Source: Bacteriovoracales bacterium
GTDB taxonomy: Bacteria; Bdellovibrionota; Bacteriovoracia; Bacteriovoracales; Bacteriovoracaceae
DNA: 10,631 bases
Assembly (NCBI GenBank): GCA_007117175.1
Contig: SKGZ01000023.1
Span: 1-10,631, forward strand
Direction of reading: 5' to 3'
Shown here: positions 1-6,201 of the stretch, in pieces
Position numbering within the stretch: position 1 is the first letter of the stretch
Layout of the letters: each line of letters starts with the position of its first letter
The notes under the pieces: model-generated
The model's input: the letters and a program-made list of their open reading frames with translations, nothing else
What the model was told of the DNA's origin: nothing
Databases searched by the model: none
Translations under genes and position numbers: made by a program

Positions 1-63
1 CGTGATTTAGCGTGACATCGAAAAAGTGAGAGAAAGAGACTCTCTTGGCTAAGTTGTTAGAAT

Positions 64-81
64 TGTGGGCTTTCGCCCACA
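64..81 (-). terminator. probable terminator hairpin of the tmRNA
   Basis: Read on the minus strand this is a 7-bp stem (TGTGGGC / GCCCACA) closed by a GAAA tetraloop, starting about 31 nt beyond the encoded CCA end of the tmRNA. The position suits transcription termination or a 3' processing signal. The following bases (ATTCTAAC) hold only a poor T tract, so it is not a textbook intrinsic terminator. The hairpin is symmetric and could also stop plus-strand transcription entering from the left edge. The remainder of 1-112 shows nothing else I can support; a frame reading from the left edge closes at base 15, too short to judge. Confidence 0.5.
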
Positions 82-112
82 TTCTGTAAATTTCAAAAAA
101 CTGGTTGTTGGT

Positions 113-481
113 TGGTGGAGGTGGCGGGAATCGAACCCGCGTCCGAAATAATGTCTAGTAAAGAGTTCTACGTGTGTAGTCTCAGTATGCCCTGAAACTG
201 GCTTACACATTTGTGTTAAAACGTGCAAAATCTCGGGTGTTTTCAAGTGTATCCCGACCGATCACCCTTGAGCTCTGATTACCGTCCGACTCAAGAAAAG
301 GACTTTGCCAACTTGTTGTTATCGGGAGCCGGCGCCCTCAATGTCTGCGTAGCCTAAACTAGGCAGCCATAGCGAAAGATTCTTCGCCAAATACGTTTTG
401 ATCTCCTTTTTACTAGGCCGGGAGATCAACCTAGACACGCACTCAGTCCTTCTTTTACTCCGTCGAAACCAGGGCACCCCC
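113..481 (-). ncRNA. ssrA: transfer-messenger RNA (tmRNA), complete
   Basis: This 369-nt gene encodes the RNA that enters stalled ribosomes with SmpB, charges with alanine, and adds a degradation tag to the unfinished protein. The tRNA-like ends are plain: the 5' end reads GGGGGUG and pairs with CACCUCC before the encoded ACCA, giving a 7-bp acceptor stem whose third pair is the G-U recognised by alanyl-tRNA synthetase. The T arm (GCGGG / TTCGATT / CCCGC) sits at about 123-143 and the conserved GGUUUCGACGG block near the 5' end lies at about 460-472. A tag reading frame ending in a TAG stop lies at 359-403. It is a one-piece tmRNA, not the permuted two-piece form. CCA is genomically encoded. 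The 3' end of ssrA is a common integration site for mobile elements, but I see no repeated copy of it in this window. Confidence 0.96.
359..403 (-). other. tmRNA tag-peptide reading frame
   Basis: Within the tmRNA, the frame ending at the TAG stop (359-361) reads D-Q-N-V-F-G-E-E-S-F-A-M-A-A. The C-terminal Ala-Ala is what ClpX-type proteases recognise in other bacteria. The usual ending is LAA, and here it is MAA. The exact resume codon is not decided: an in-frame stop lies at 410-412, so the tag can begin no further upstream than about codon GGA at 404-406, and GAT, CAA or AAC are the likely first codons. Confidence 0.8.
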
Positions 482-508
482 TGATAGAAGCGGACTTAGC
501 CGAAAACT

Positions 509-517
509 AGTATAACA
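509..517 (-). promoter_or_regulatory. extended -10 promoter element for ssrA
   Basis: On the minus strand the bases read TGT-TATACT, an extended -10 (TGn followed by a 5/6 match to TATAAT). It lies about 28 bases upstream of the mature tmRNA 5' end, so transcription would start near 502 and leave a leader of about 20 nt, to be removed by RNase P as is usual for tmRNA. No good -35 hexamer is seen at the right distance (TAGCAA at 17 bp), which fits an extended -10 type promoter. Confidence 0.6.
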
Positions 518-604
518 CAGAGTAGCACAAATTGCTATTTCTCTTTCAAACTCGAGTTATTTTTGGTAGACATGGGCTTTGTGTTTTTTAAAGAGGAGAC
601 GGCA

Positions 605-1081
605 TTGCCCAAGGCGTTGAGCGGACTTATTGAGGTGTGGAGAAATTCCCAGAGTCGATCGGATCGGTGGGGGATTGTGATTTCTGTCTTGTGCTGTATT
701 CACTGCCTTTTGACACCGCTGATTTTCTTTATGGTGCCGCTGGCCGCAGGTTATTATTCCCATCATTTGCTGCACTTTATGGTGCTGTTGGTGGTGATTC
801 CCCTGGCCCTTTGGGCCTTCGTTCGCCATTACAAACGCCATCAGCAAAAGACTCCGGGGCTCTTGGCCCTGGCCGGAATTGCCCTGCTTTTATCTGGGGT
901 TGTGCTAGAGAGTGTCAGTTCCCTGCAGGTGCACTGGGATGCCTTCATTACCTTTGCCGGGGGGTTATTATTGGTGGTGGGGCACTGGATGAATATCCAA
1001 AAAACTCTCCATGTACACGGTTGCCATCACTGCCATGAGCCTCAGCACATTGCCATTCAAGACAGTGCTATTCAAGATTAG
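605..1081 (+). CDS. MerC-domain integral membrane protein with His/Cys-rich tail
   Basis: A 158-residue protein with about four hydrophobic segments and the MerC family signature C-C-x-H-C followed by TP in the first membrane helix (residues 30-38). MerC proteins are inner-membrane carriers best known for mercuric ion uptake; many members outside mer operons have no known substrate. The extreme C-terminus carries a cluster, HVHGCHHCHEPQH, able to bind soft or borderline metals. I prefer the TTG start at 605 because a strong Shine-Dalgarno (AAGAGGAG, 591-598) sits 6 bases before it. An in-frame ATG at 572 (169 residues) and a TTG at 563 are possible but have no good ribosome site. No merA, merP, merT or merR is nearby. 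It heads a tight group with the next two genes. Base composition is visibly richer in G+C than the neighbours. The last codons hold a small duplication (IQD-SAIQD). Confidence 0.82.
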   Translation: MPKALSGLIEVWRNSQSRSDRWGIVISVLCCIHCLLTPLIFFMVPLAAGYYSHHLLHFMVLLVVIPLALWAFVRHYKRHQQKTPGLLALAGIALLLSGVVLESVSSLQVHWDAFITFAGGLLLVVGHWMNIQKTLHVHGCHHCHEPQHIAIQDSAIQD

Positions 1082-1090
1082 GAACAAACA

Positions 1091-1513
1091 ATGAATCAAA
1101 AGAAATTTGCAATTCTTTTCTGCACAATTATTTTTGCCCTGCAGACTTATGCTCACCCCTGCCAAGTTCAATTGAAAAATTATGAAGTGGGCAATGGACA
1201 CTTTTGGATTAACTTTGAACAGGCCCTGGAAAAGATCTTAGAAGAAAAAAACTATCAGATTAGTGGAGATGCCCAAAGAGAAATTGAGATTACAATTTCA
1301 ACTTACAATGACAATAGTTGGTTTCGCTGGAGACGAGCGGTGGTGGAGTTATTTGAGCGCAAAGGTGAAGAGGTTTTGACTCACTACCGAGCTGAATCGC
1401 GCTGCCCTACTATTGAGTGTTCGCCTGATCGCTACCGTCGCTCACTGTTGAAGGTTTTCAGACAGATGAAGAGACAGTTCCCCCTTTGCCAGCAAACACC
1501 AACAAACAATTGA
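1091..1513 (+). CDS. small secreted protein with four cysteines, function unknown
   Basis: A 140-residue protein that I do not recognise. It begins with a clear Sec signal peptide (basic MNQKK, hydrophobic 6-18, probable cleavage after TYA at residue 21), so it should be periplasmic or secreted. The mature part has four cysteines (24, 105, 110, 133), an even number compatible with two disulfides, and is rich in charged residues, with a central region suggesting alternating strands (REIEITIST, then WRRAVVELFERKGEE) and a basic C-terminal helix. The start is well supported: AGGA at 1080-1083, overlapping the stop codon of the MerC gene, lies 7 bases before the ATG. The 9-base spacing suggests co-transcription and translational coupling with MerC. 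Its own stop overlaps the ribosome site of the nitroreductase. A role linked to metal handling would be inference from position only. Confidence 0.75.
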   Translation: MNQKKFAILFCTIIFALQTYAHPCQVQLKNYEVGNGHFWINFEQALEKILEEKNYQISGDAQREIEITISTYNDNSWFRWRRAVVELFERKGEEVLTHYRAESRCPTIECSPDRYRRSLLKVFRQMKRQFPLCQQTPTNN

Positions 1514-1524
1514 GGAGATCGAAG

Positions 1525-2157
1525 ATGGATATTATTAGCCCCTTGCAATGGCGCTATGCTGTTAAACAATTTGATGCCAATCAAAAAATTCCCCAAAGCA
1601 CCTTAGAGGAAATTCTTGAGGGCCTACGCCTGACTCCCTCTTCCTTTGGACTACAATTGTGGAAGTTCTTAGTTGTAGAAAATGATCAAGTTAAAGAAGA
1701 TTTGATGTCCATGAGCTTTAAGCAAACTCAGGTCAGGGATTGTTCTCACTTTGTCATCATGTGCTCGCCCACTCTTCCCACTCACCAGCACGTGGATCAG
1801 TACATTCAAGACATCGCTCAAACTCGCGGGGGCAATCCCCAGAACTTAGATGCCTTTGCCAAGGTGATGAAAGACTTTATGGATCGCAAAGATGAGGCTG
1901 GCAAGCTTAAGTGGATGGACAACCAAATTTATATTGCCCTGGGAAGCTTACTCACCTTGTGCGCTATGAAGGGAATTGACACTTGTCCTATGGAAGGATT
2001 CTTGCCTAAGAAATACAACCAGTATTTAAATCTTGACGCTCAAAACCTGCGCTCTGTTGTGTGCTGTGCTCTTGGTTATCGCCATCAAGGTGATAAATAC
2101 GCCTTGGAAACCAAGGTTCGCTTTCCCACCCATCAAGTCATTGAGCGCATTGTCTAA
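1525..2157 (+). CDS. NfsB-like oxygen-insensitive nitroreductase / NAD(P)H-dependent flavin oxidoreductase
   Basis: A 210-residue protein of the FMN-binding nitroreductase family, very close in length and layout to E. coli NfsB (217 residues). Members form homodimers in the cytoplasm and transfer two electrons at a time from NAD(P)H to nitroaromatics, quinones or other acceptors. Visible landmarks are the N-terminal RYAVKQFD (10-17), where NfsB has its FMN-phosphate-binding RHSTKAFD, the TPSSFGLQLWKF segment (38-48), WMDNQIYIALG (130-140), the PMEGF flavin-site loop (155-159) and the C-terminal KVRFP (197-201) matching the NfsB KSRLP. The ATG at 1525 is chosen because GAGGAG (1512-1517), overlapping the previous gene's TGA stop, precedes it by 7 bases; a longer frame from 1486 lies inside the previous gene. 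It is the last gene of the MerC group. The physiological substrate is unknown. Confidence 0.92.
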   Translation: MDIISPLQWRYAVKQFDANQKIPQSTLEEILEGLRLTPSSFGLQLWKFLVVENDQVKEDLMSMSFKQTQVRDCSHFVIMCSPTLPTHQHVDQYIQDIAQTRGGNPQNLDAFAKVMKDFMDRKDEAGKLKWMDNQIYIALGSLLTLCAMKGIDTCPMEGFLPKKYNQYLNLDAQNLRSVVCCALGYRHQGDKYALETKVRFPTHQVIERIV

Positions 2158-2183
2158 GGTCAATCTATCTGAGAACTTCAACA

Positions 2184-2212
2184 TTGACATTAATGAAGTT
2201 GTAGTTCAAAAT
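2184..2212 (+). promoter_or_regulatory. candidate promoter of the DUF4143 ATPase gene
   Basis: A perfect TTGACA -35 (2184-2189), a 17-base spacer and CAAAAT as -10 (2207-2212, 4/6 to consensus). The expected transcription start falls at 2219-2220, at or just before the ATG at 2220. A 7-bp inverted repeat (AACTTCA 2174-2180 / TGAAGTT 2194-2200) flanks the -35 box and might be an operator; it has no T tract after it, so it is not a terminator. This is prediction from sequence only. Confidence 0.45.
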
Positions 2213-2219
2213 TACACAA

Positions 2220-3386
2220 ATGTGGATAAAAAGAGAAATTACTCAACAAATTCAAGATGTTACTAGGACAAGACCTTGTGTACTGCTAACAGGAGCTCGA
2301 CAGACAGGAAAGTCCTCGCTACTTGAAAAGACATTTCCTCATTATAATTACATCAGCTTAGATTTACCATCCATCGCCAGTGAGGCTCGTGAGAATGGGG
2401 AATATTTCTTAGAAAAAAATCAAGCTCCCATTATTATAGATGAAATTCAGTATGCTCCAGAGTTATTTAGGTTTATCAAGTCAGTTATTGATAAAAATCG
2501 CAGTCACTTTGGACGGTATTTATTAACTGGGTCACAAAAATTTCATTTGATGAAAGGAATTAATGAAAGTTTGTCCGGAAGAATTTCCATTTTAGAGTGT
2601 CACTCTCTTTCAATTCGAGAAATTTACAATCACAGTCAGTGCGAATTCTCGCATCAGCAAGTTCTCAAGTGGATGATTCAAGGTGGCTATCCCGAACTTC
2701 ATGCGCACAACCTCAAAGCTGAAAGATTTTATGCGGACTATCTTGCAACTTATCTTGAAAGGGATGTCAGACAACTTGTGAATGTTAAGGATTTATCAAC
2801 CTTTGATAAATTTCTCAGATTACTCGCACTAAGATCAGGTCAAATCTTATCCATGAACTCTATAGCTTCAGATGTTGGAGTGAGTGCCCATACCATCAAA
2901 AGTTGGATCTCTATTCTTGAAGCTAGTAATATTGTCTTTCTCTTGAAGCCACTTTATAACAACTATGGAAAAAGGTTAATCAAATCACCTAAACTCTATT
3001 TTTTAGACACAGGGCTTTTGTGTTTTCTAGCTGGAATTCACACGATTGAGGCTCTTGAGAGAAGTTCTTTGCTCGGCAGTTATTTTGAAACCCTTGCTCT
3101 CGGACAACTGGTTCGGCATTTCAGCAACAATGCCCTGCCCTGCAATCTGTACTACTTTAGAGATAATCATGGCAATGAAGTGGATTTTATCATTCCCCAA
3201 GGAAATCGATTAAAAATCTATGAATGCAAATGGAAATTACAAAGTGGAATTCCTCCCAAAAACCTTGAAAAATTTAAAAGTCTTGTGGGTGAAAAAAATA
3301 TTATTCAATCCAAGGTTATCACCAGCTCCAATGTTTTAGAAAAAATTTCAAAAGATTGTTCAGTGACAAACTTAATTGATCTTTAA
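2220..3386 (+). CDS. AAA_14 / DUF4143 family ATPase
   Basis: A 388-residue protein of the widespread AAA_14-DUF4143 family, whose biological role is not settled. The N-terminal P-loop domain has Walker A GARQTGKS (25-32), Walker B IIIDE (71-75) and the sensor-like LTGSQ (102-106). The middle part suggests a helix-turn-helix stretch (MNSIASDVGVSAHTIKSWISILE). The C-terminal DUF4143 part carries a PD-(D/E)xK nuclease-like signature: D322 in NEVDFII and E335-x-K337 in YECKWK. Length is normal for the family, so the gene appears intact. No Shine-Dalgarno precedes the ATG. The N-terminal MWIKREI is typical of family starts, so I keep this start. It is more AT-rich than the genes to its left and stands alone between unrelated genes, which suits the sporadic, horizontally moving distribution of the family. 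Its stop faces the stop of the AgmX-domain gene 14 bases away, with a T7 run between but no hairpin. Confidence 0.9.
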   Translation: MWIKREITQQIQDVTRTRPCVLLTGARQTGKSSLLEKTFPHYNYISLDLPSIASEARENGEYFLEKNQAPIIIDEIQYAPELFRFIKSVIDKNRSHFGRYLLTGSQKFHLMKGINESLSGRISILECHSLSIREIYNHSQCEFSHQQVLKWMIQGGYPELHAHNLKAERFYADYLATYLERDVRQLVNVKDLSTFDKFLRLLALRSGQILSMNSIASDVGVSAHTIKSWISILEASNIVFLLKPLYNNYGKRLIKSPKLYFLDTGLLCFLAGIHTIEALERSSLLGSYFETLALGQLVRHFSNNALPCNLYYFRDNHGNEVDFIIPQGNRLKIYECKWKLQSGIPPKNLEKFKSLVGEKNIIQSKVITSSNVLEKISKDCSVTNLIDL

Positions 3387-3400
3387 TTTTTTTACTCTAA

Positions 3401-4837
3401 CTATAACTTAGAACTGGTGAAGTTAAAGGGGTAATTGACCTTGGCCGGGCCGCCTTTGGGCGAAGGAAATTGCACTGACTTGATCACACCCATCAAACAA
3501 CCGTGAACATTATTATCGTTAAGGGCCGATTTACTGACGTTAATGGTGCCCACTCGCCCGCCGGGAACGATGGTCCAACTCATTTCTACGATTCCCCCCA
3601 TATTGGGATTGGCCAAAAGTCCGCGCTCATAACAGTATTGTAATTTACCCATAACCGCTTCGATGGCCTTGCGCACGGCCGCTTGATCTACGTTTCCTTG
3701 CACTGACATAGATTGGCTGGGACCGAAGGCGATGGCACCTGAGCCCTTAGAGCTGTGCAGTCCTTGATTGCTCACCTTTCCTTGCACGTAATTTAAGCTC
3801 TTACCACCTGCTGAACCGGAGATCTCCCCATCGGAAATAGTGGGTCCGGTAGCGATATTGCGAGAGCCAGAAGTACTAATAGGGCCAGAGGATGCGCCAG
3901 TGACATCACTGCCAGTGACTTTGGCCAATGAGGCCTTACCGGTTTGATCTTTAGCTCCCGCTAACCCGCGACCACCGATAAAGCGATCTTGAGAGTTAGC
4001 CGCTCCCTTGGGAGGAACGTTCACCGCAGCCTTACCTTTGGCCAAAAAGCCAAGTGAAGAAGCTGCTTTGGCCTTTTGCATGGCCAGCTTGCGGGCCTGT
4101 GCCCGGGCCGCTCTTTCTTTGGCAGCCTTGGCGGCCTTGGCCTTATCTGCGGGAGTGCTTCCCTGTTTAGATGGTCCTTTTTGAACCACTAAACGCTTAG
4201 GTGGATCCTTTCTTACCGTCACCTTCTTAGGTGGTGTTGGTTTAGGAGTTGGCTTTTGCACGACCTTTTTCTGAGGCTTAGGTTTAGGTGGTTCTGGCTT
4301 GGGCTTGGGTGGCTCAGGCTTAACCACTTTAGGCGGCTCAGGGGGCTTAGGTGGTTCTTTCTTCTCTTTAGGTTTGGGGGGCTCTTTTTTCTTTTCAAGT
4401 TTTTCTAAAAGATCAGCCACCCTTTTTTGATCCACCTTCTCCTCTTTTTCTACCACCACTGGTTTGGACTCAAACCAACTCTTGGGAATAAAAGTTAAAG
4501 CAGACATTTGTAAGAGTAAAACCACAACTGCGTAATAGGTTAAGCTATAATCAAGCGAGTAAAGAAAGTCTTCTCGCAAATTAAACTCAATATAGGTTCC
4601 ATCTTTATGGCGCAGCCTTTTCTTCTGCCCAACCTTAATAGGTAGAGGATTGCCGCTGCCAGTTTGCACATAATAATGATAATCATCGTGCCGCTTGGTA
4701 AAGAAAAAGGTTGCGTCTTTAACAGTAACGCTAAACGATTCGCGATCAGTAACAGAGAACTGCTTATCTAGTAAGCGCGTACTCTCAGCAGATCTGAGAT
4801 AGCGAATGTTTAAAAGTTTCTTCTTTTTCCAAAGCAT
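3401..4837 (-). CDS. TonB-like periplasm-spanning protein with AgmX/PglI C-terminal domain
   Basis: A 478-residue inner-membrane protein, probably the force-transmitting arm of the ExbB/ExbD-type motor encoded upstream. Layout: an N-terminal region of about 95 residues, likely cytoplasmic and rich in short strands (possibly FHA-like, not recognised with confidence); one membrane segment at about 97-117; a charged coiled stretch (130-150); a Pro-Lys rich rod with repeated EPPKP units (152-221); an Ala-Lys rich stretch (231-272); a Gly-Ser rich linker (280-380); and an AgmX/PglI domain (about 382-474) with YCYERGLLANPNMGG, the paired cysteines 402 and 447, and the closing FPSPKGG...YPFNF. AgmX (GltJ) in Myxococcus belongs to the Glt gliding machinery. 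The architecture is that of TonB, with AgmX replacing the TonB C-domain. It starts 10 bases after the preceding stop, with no clear Shine-Dalgarno, so coupling is likely. Confidence 0.88.
   Translation of the reverse strand: MLWKKKKLLNIRYLRSAESTRLLDKQFSVTDRESFSVTVKDATFFFTKRHDDYHYYVQTGSGNPLPIKVGQKKRLRHKDGTYIEFNLREDFLYSLDYSLTYYAVVVLLLQMSALTFIPKSWFESKPVVVEKEEKVDQKRVADLLEKLEKKKEPPKPKEKKEPPKPPEPPKVVKPEPPKPKPEPPKPKPQKKVVQKPTPKPTPPKKVTVRKDPPKRLVVQKGPSKQGSTPADKAKAAKAAKERAARAQARKLAMQKAKAASSLGFLAKGKAAVNVPPKGAANSQDRFIGGRGLAGAKDQTGKASLAKVTGSDVTGASSGPISTSGSRNIATGPTISDGEISGSAGGKSLNYVQGKVSNQGLHSSKGSGAIAFGPSQSMSVQGNVDQAAVRKAIEAVMGKLQYCYERGLLANPNMGGIVEMSWTIVPGGRVGTINVSKSALNDNNVHGCLMGVIKSVQFPSPKGGPAKVNYPFNFTSSKL
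4175..4384 (-). repeat. Pro-Lys repeat tract within the AgmX-domain protein
   Basis: Encodes residues 152-221, an imperfect reiteration of EPPKP / KPEPPKPKP / PTPKPTPPKK units. Such X-Pro runs form extended polyproline rods in TonB and would let the protein cross the periplasm from the inner membrane. The matching DNA is a low-complexity tract (GGTGGCTC / GGCTTAGG-like on the plus strand), prone to length change. Confidence 0.75.
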
Positions 4838-4847
4838 AGTTTATTCT

Positions 4848-5117
4848 TTAATAATTCATCTGCTGAGTTTCCTCTTGGTAGTCTTTTCTCAGCTTAATAA
4901 AATCAATCGCCTCTTTTTCATTTTTAAGCATTAACATCATATTAAGATTGCGAGATTGCCCGTGCACTTCAATGGGCGCATTGGGATCACTGGCCGGACC
5001 TCGCTGGGCAGTCACCTTAGTTTTTGGAGTGACCTTGCGCGGAGCTGATTGTTTTTTTTGTGAAAAACTATATTGACTGATCAACATCATCACAATCACT
5101 AAAATAAATGTCTTCAT
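4848..5117 (-). CDS. small secreted protein of the ExbB/ExbD/AgmX operon, function unknown
   Basis: An 89-residue protein that I cannot assign to a family. It starts with a signal peptide (MKTFILVIVMMLISQYSFS, probable cleavage around residue 19-20), followed by a basic, proline-containing segment (KKQSAPRKVTPKTKVTAQR) and a C-terminal half, NAPIEVHGQSRNLNMMLMLKNEKEAIDFIKLRKDY, that looks helical. It is therefore likely periplasmic, with no lipobox. The Shine-Dalgarno GAGGAG overlaps the stop codon of the ExbD gene upstream, 6 bases before the ATG, so translation is probably coupled. Its conserved-looking placement between ExbD and the AgmX-domain protein suggests it is a small part or adaptor of that complex, which is inference. 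Confidence 0.8.
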   Translation of the reverse strand: MKTFILVIVMMLISQYSFSQKKQSAPRKVTPKTKVTAQRGPASDPNAPIEVHGQSRNLNMMLMLKNEKEAIDFIKLRKDYQEETQQMNY

Positions 5118-5120
5118 CGC

Positions 5121-5615
5121 CTACTCCTCAATGTTTAGGCCTAGTAAGTCAAAGTAGTTAATTCCCAACTCAGCAGACTTACTCACCAGCCCGTTGATGA
5201 TAAAATAGGGAACTGACTTATCAGCTTGAATCGCCATCTTAATAGGACGTTCAGTATCACTTGAACCGGCAAGCTCTCTTTTTTGCTTCACCTTCTCAGA
5301 CTCCACCTTTAAGGCCTTTAAGAATTGACCTAGGATACGATCTTCTTCTGCTTTAAAATTTTGAAAACTAATCACCTGCTCTTTGCCCACTTGAATTTTC
5401 TGAGCACCTACGCCAATAGGTAAATCCACTTCCATTGCCTCACCTTCGATTTTTCCCACCACCTGAGGCATTTCCACAAAATCAGGTGGATCAGACTCTT
5501 CCACCACATCTGAATAATTCATAATTAAGAAAATTAAGATAATTGTCAGTGCGTCCATTAAAGAGGTGATATTTAATTTGGCTGGCTCTTTAGGCTTGTA
5601 AGCAAATTTTGGCAT
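5121..5615 (-). CDS. ExbD/TolR-type proton channel subunit (membrane Asp present)
   Basis: A 164-residue ExbD/TolR family protein: a short cytoplasmic N-terminus, one membrane helix at about 16-36 (ITSLMDALTIILIFLIM) and a periplasmic domain. Asp21 in SLMDAL occupies the position of the conserved proton-carrying aspartate (E. coli ExbD Asp25), so this copy should be active in the proton path. I choose the ATG at 5615, which is preceded by GGAGGAG with a 6-base spacer and lies one base past the stop of the previous gene; a longer frame from 5639 starts inside that gene and lacks a ribosome site. The periplasmic part (37-164) is longer than in E. coli ExbD, with an extra charged section (EEDRILGQFLKALKVESEKVKQKREL) before the C-terminal segment IKMAIQADKSVPYFIINGLV, the usual ExbD fold landmark. 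Confidence 0.9.
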   Translation of the reverse strand: MPKFAYKPKEPAKLNITSLMDALTIILIFLIMNYSDVVEESDPPDFVEMPQVVGKIEGEAMEVDLPIGVGAQKIQVGKEQVISFQNFKAEEDRILGQFLKALKVESEKVKQKRELAGSSDTERPIKMAIQADKSVPYFIINGLVSKSAELGINYFDLLGLNIEE

Positions 5616-5616
5616 C

Positions 5617-6171
5617 TCACTCTCCTCCCGAGGACACATCGCCCTCTAAGGCCATGGGTAAAATCACCAAATTAAAGCGGGTTTTTTCCACCCCATTGGC
5701 ACTGGCCAAACTGCGCTCCATCGGCTTTTTCACTTGATCCATCACTTGTAAGACTGATTCATATTTCACATCTTGATGAATACTCACTAAGACCGTGTCT
5801 AGTTTGGGAAATTCATCTTTAAAGCGCGCATAGAGCTCAAAAATACTGCGAGCTCCTTCCACACTGGGATCTTTGCGAAGCTTTTCCATCACTTCTGCTG
5901 TCTCTTCGTCAACGATCTCCCCTTCAATATAATCTGGTTGCACCATTAACCTGGCCATCACCATCTTTTCTTTCTTCTTTTCTGGCTCATCCATAGGCTC
6001 ATCAGCGGCATCACTCACTCCCGGCACTGAAGCTTCAATGGCCAAGAAATGATGAAAGGCCATATTGCTTAAGAGCATGGGAATGATGATCAAAAGTAAG
6101 CTCATAAAGGGCAACAGGGCATCTGTCTCTTCAGGCTTTCTTTTAGCTGGAAATTTTGAAACTTTTTTCAT
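5617..6171 (-). CDS. ExbD/TolR-like subunit lacking the conserved membrane Asp
   Basis: A 184-residue protein with ExbD-like architecture: basic N-terminus, one membrane helix at about 19-39 (LLPFMSLLLIIIPMLLSNMAF) and a charged periplasmic domain (VLVSIHQDVKYESVLQVMDQVKK resembles the ExbD periplasmic fold). Aligning the helix on its proline (ExbD TPLVD against LPFMS here) puts Ser24 where the proton-carrying aspartate normally sits; Asp17 lies outside, before the helix. It probably pairs with the second ExbD-type protein, in a two-TolR arrangement like AglQ and AglS of Myxococcus, as a structural rather than proton-carrying partner. A DEPEKKKEK stretch follows the helix. AGAGG precedes the ATG by about 6-7 bases. 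It sits 30 bases after the ExbB-like gene. Family assignment rests on layout and context more than on motifs. Confidence 0.78.
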   Translation of the reverse strand: MKKVSKFPAKRKPEETDALLPFMSLLLIIIPMLLSNMAFHHFLAIEASVPGVSDAADEPMDEPEKKKEKMVMARLMVQPDYIEGEIVDEETAEVMEKLRKDPSVEGARSIFELYARFKDEFPKLDTVLVSIHQDVKYESVLQVMDQVKKPMERSLASANGVEKTRFNLVILPMALEGDVSSGGE

Positions 6172-6201
6172 CCTTGCCTCTAAGCTCCCGATGAGTTGTG
6201 A

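Noticed and set aside
1..112. Integration site or mobile-element border next to the ssrA 3' end
   Set aside because: No repeated copy of the tmRNA 3' end, integrase or inverted repeats are visible; the left side is too short to judge.
49..246. Open frame on the minus strand near the left edge
   Set aside because: It runs through the 3' third of the tmRNA, including the T arm and acceptor end, and has no ribosome site.
557..847. Antisense open frame over the MerC gene
   Set aside because: Composition follows from the hydrophobic codons of the sense gene; no start signal and no recognisable protein features.
637..1038. Second plus-strand frame inside the MerC gene
   Set aside because: Shifted reading of the membrane protein; the MerC frame has the family motif and a strong ribosome site.
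968..1201. Minus-strand open frame across the junction of the MerC gene and the small secreted protein
   Set aside because: Antisense to two supported genes and lacking its own start signal.
2174..2200. Inverted repeat as a terminator for the nitroreductase
   Set aside because: 7-bp arms with a 13-base loop and no T tract. It is better viewed as a possible operator around the -35 box of the next gene.
2033..2266. Plus-strand open frame spanning the nitroreductase end and the ATPase start
   Set aside because: Shifted reading of the nitroreductase C-terminus, overlapping two well-supported genes.
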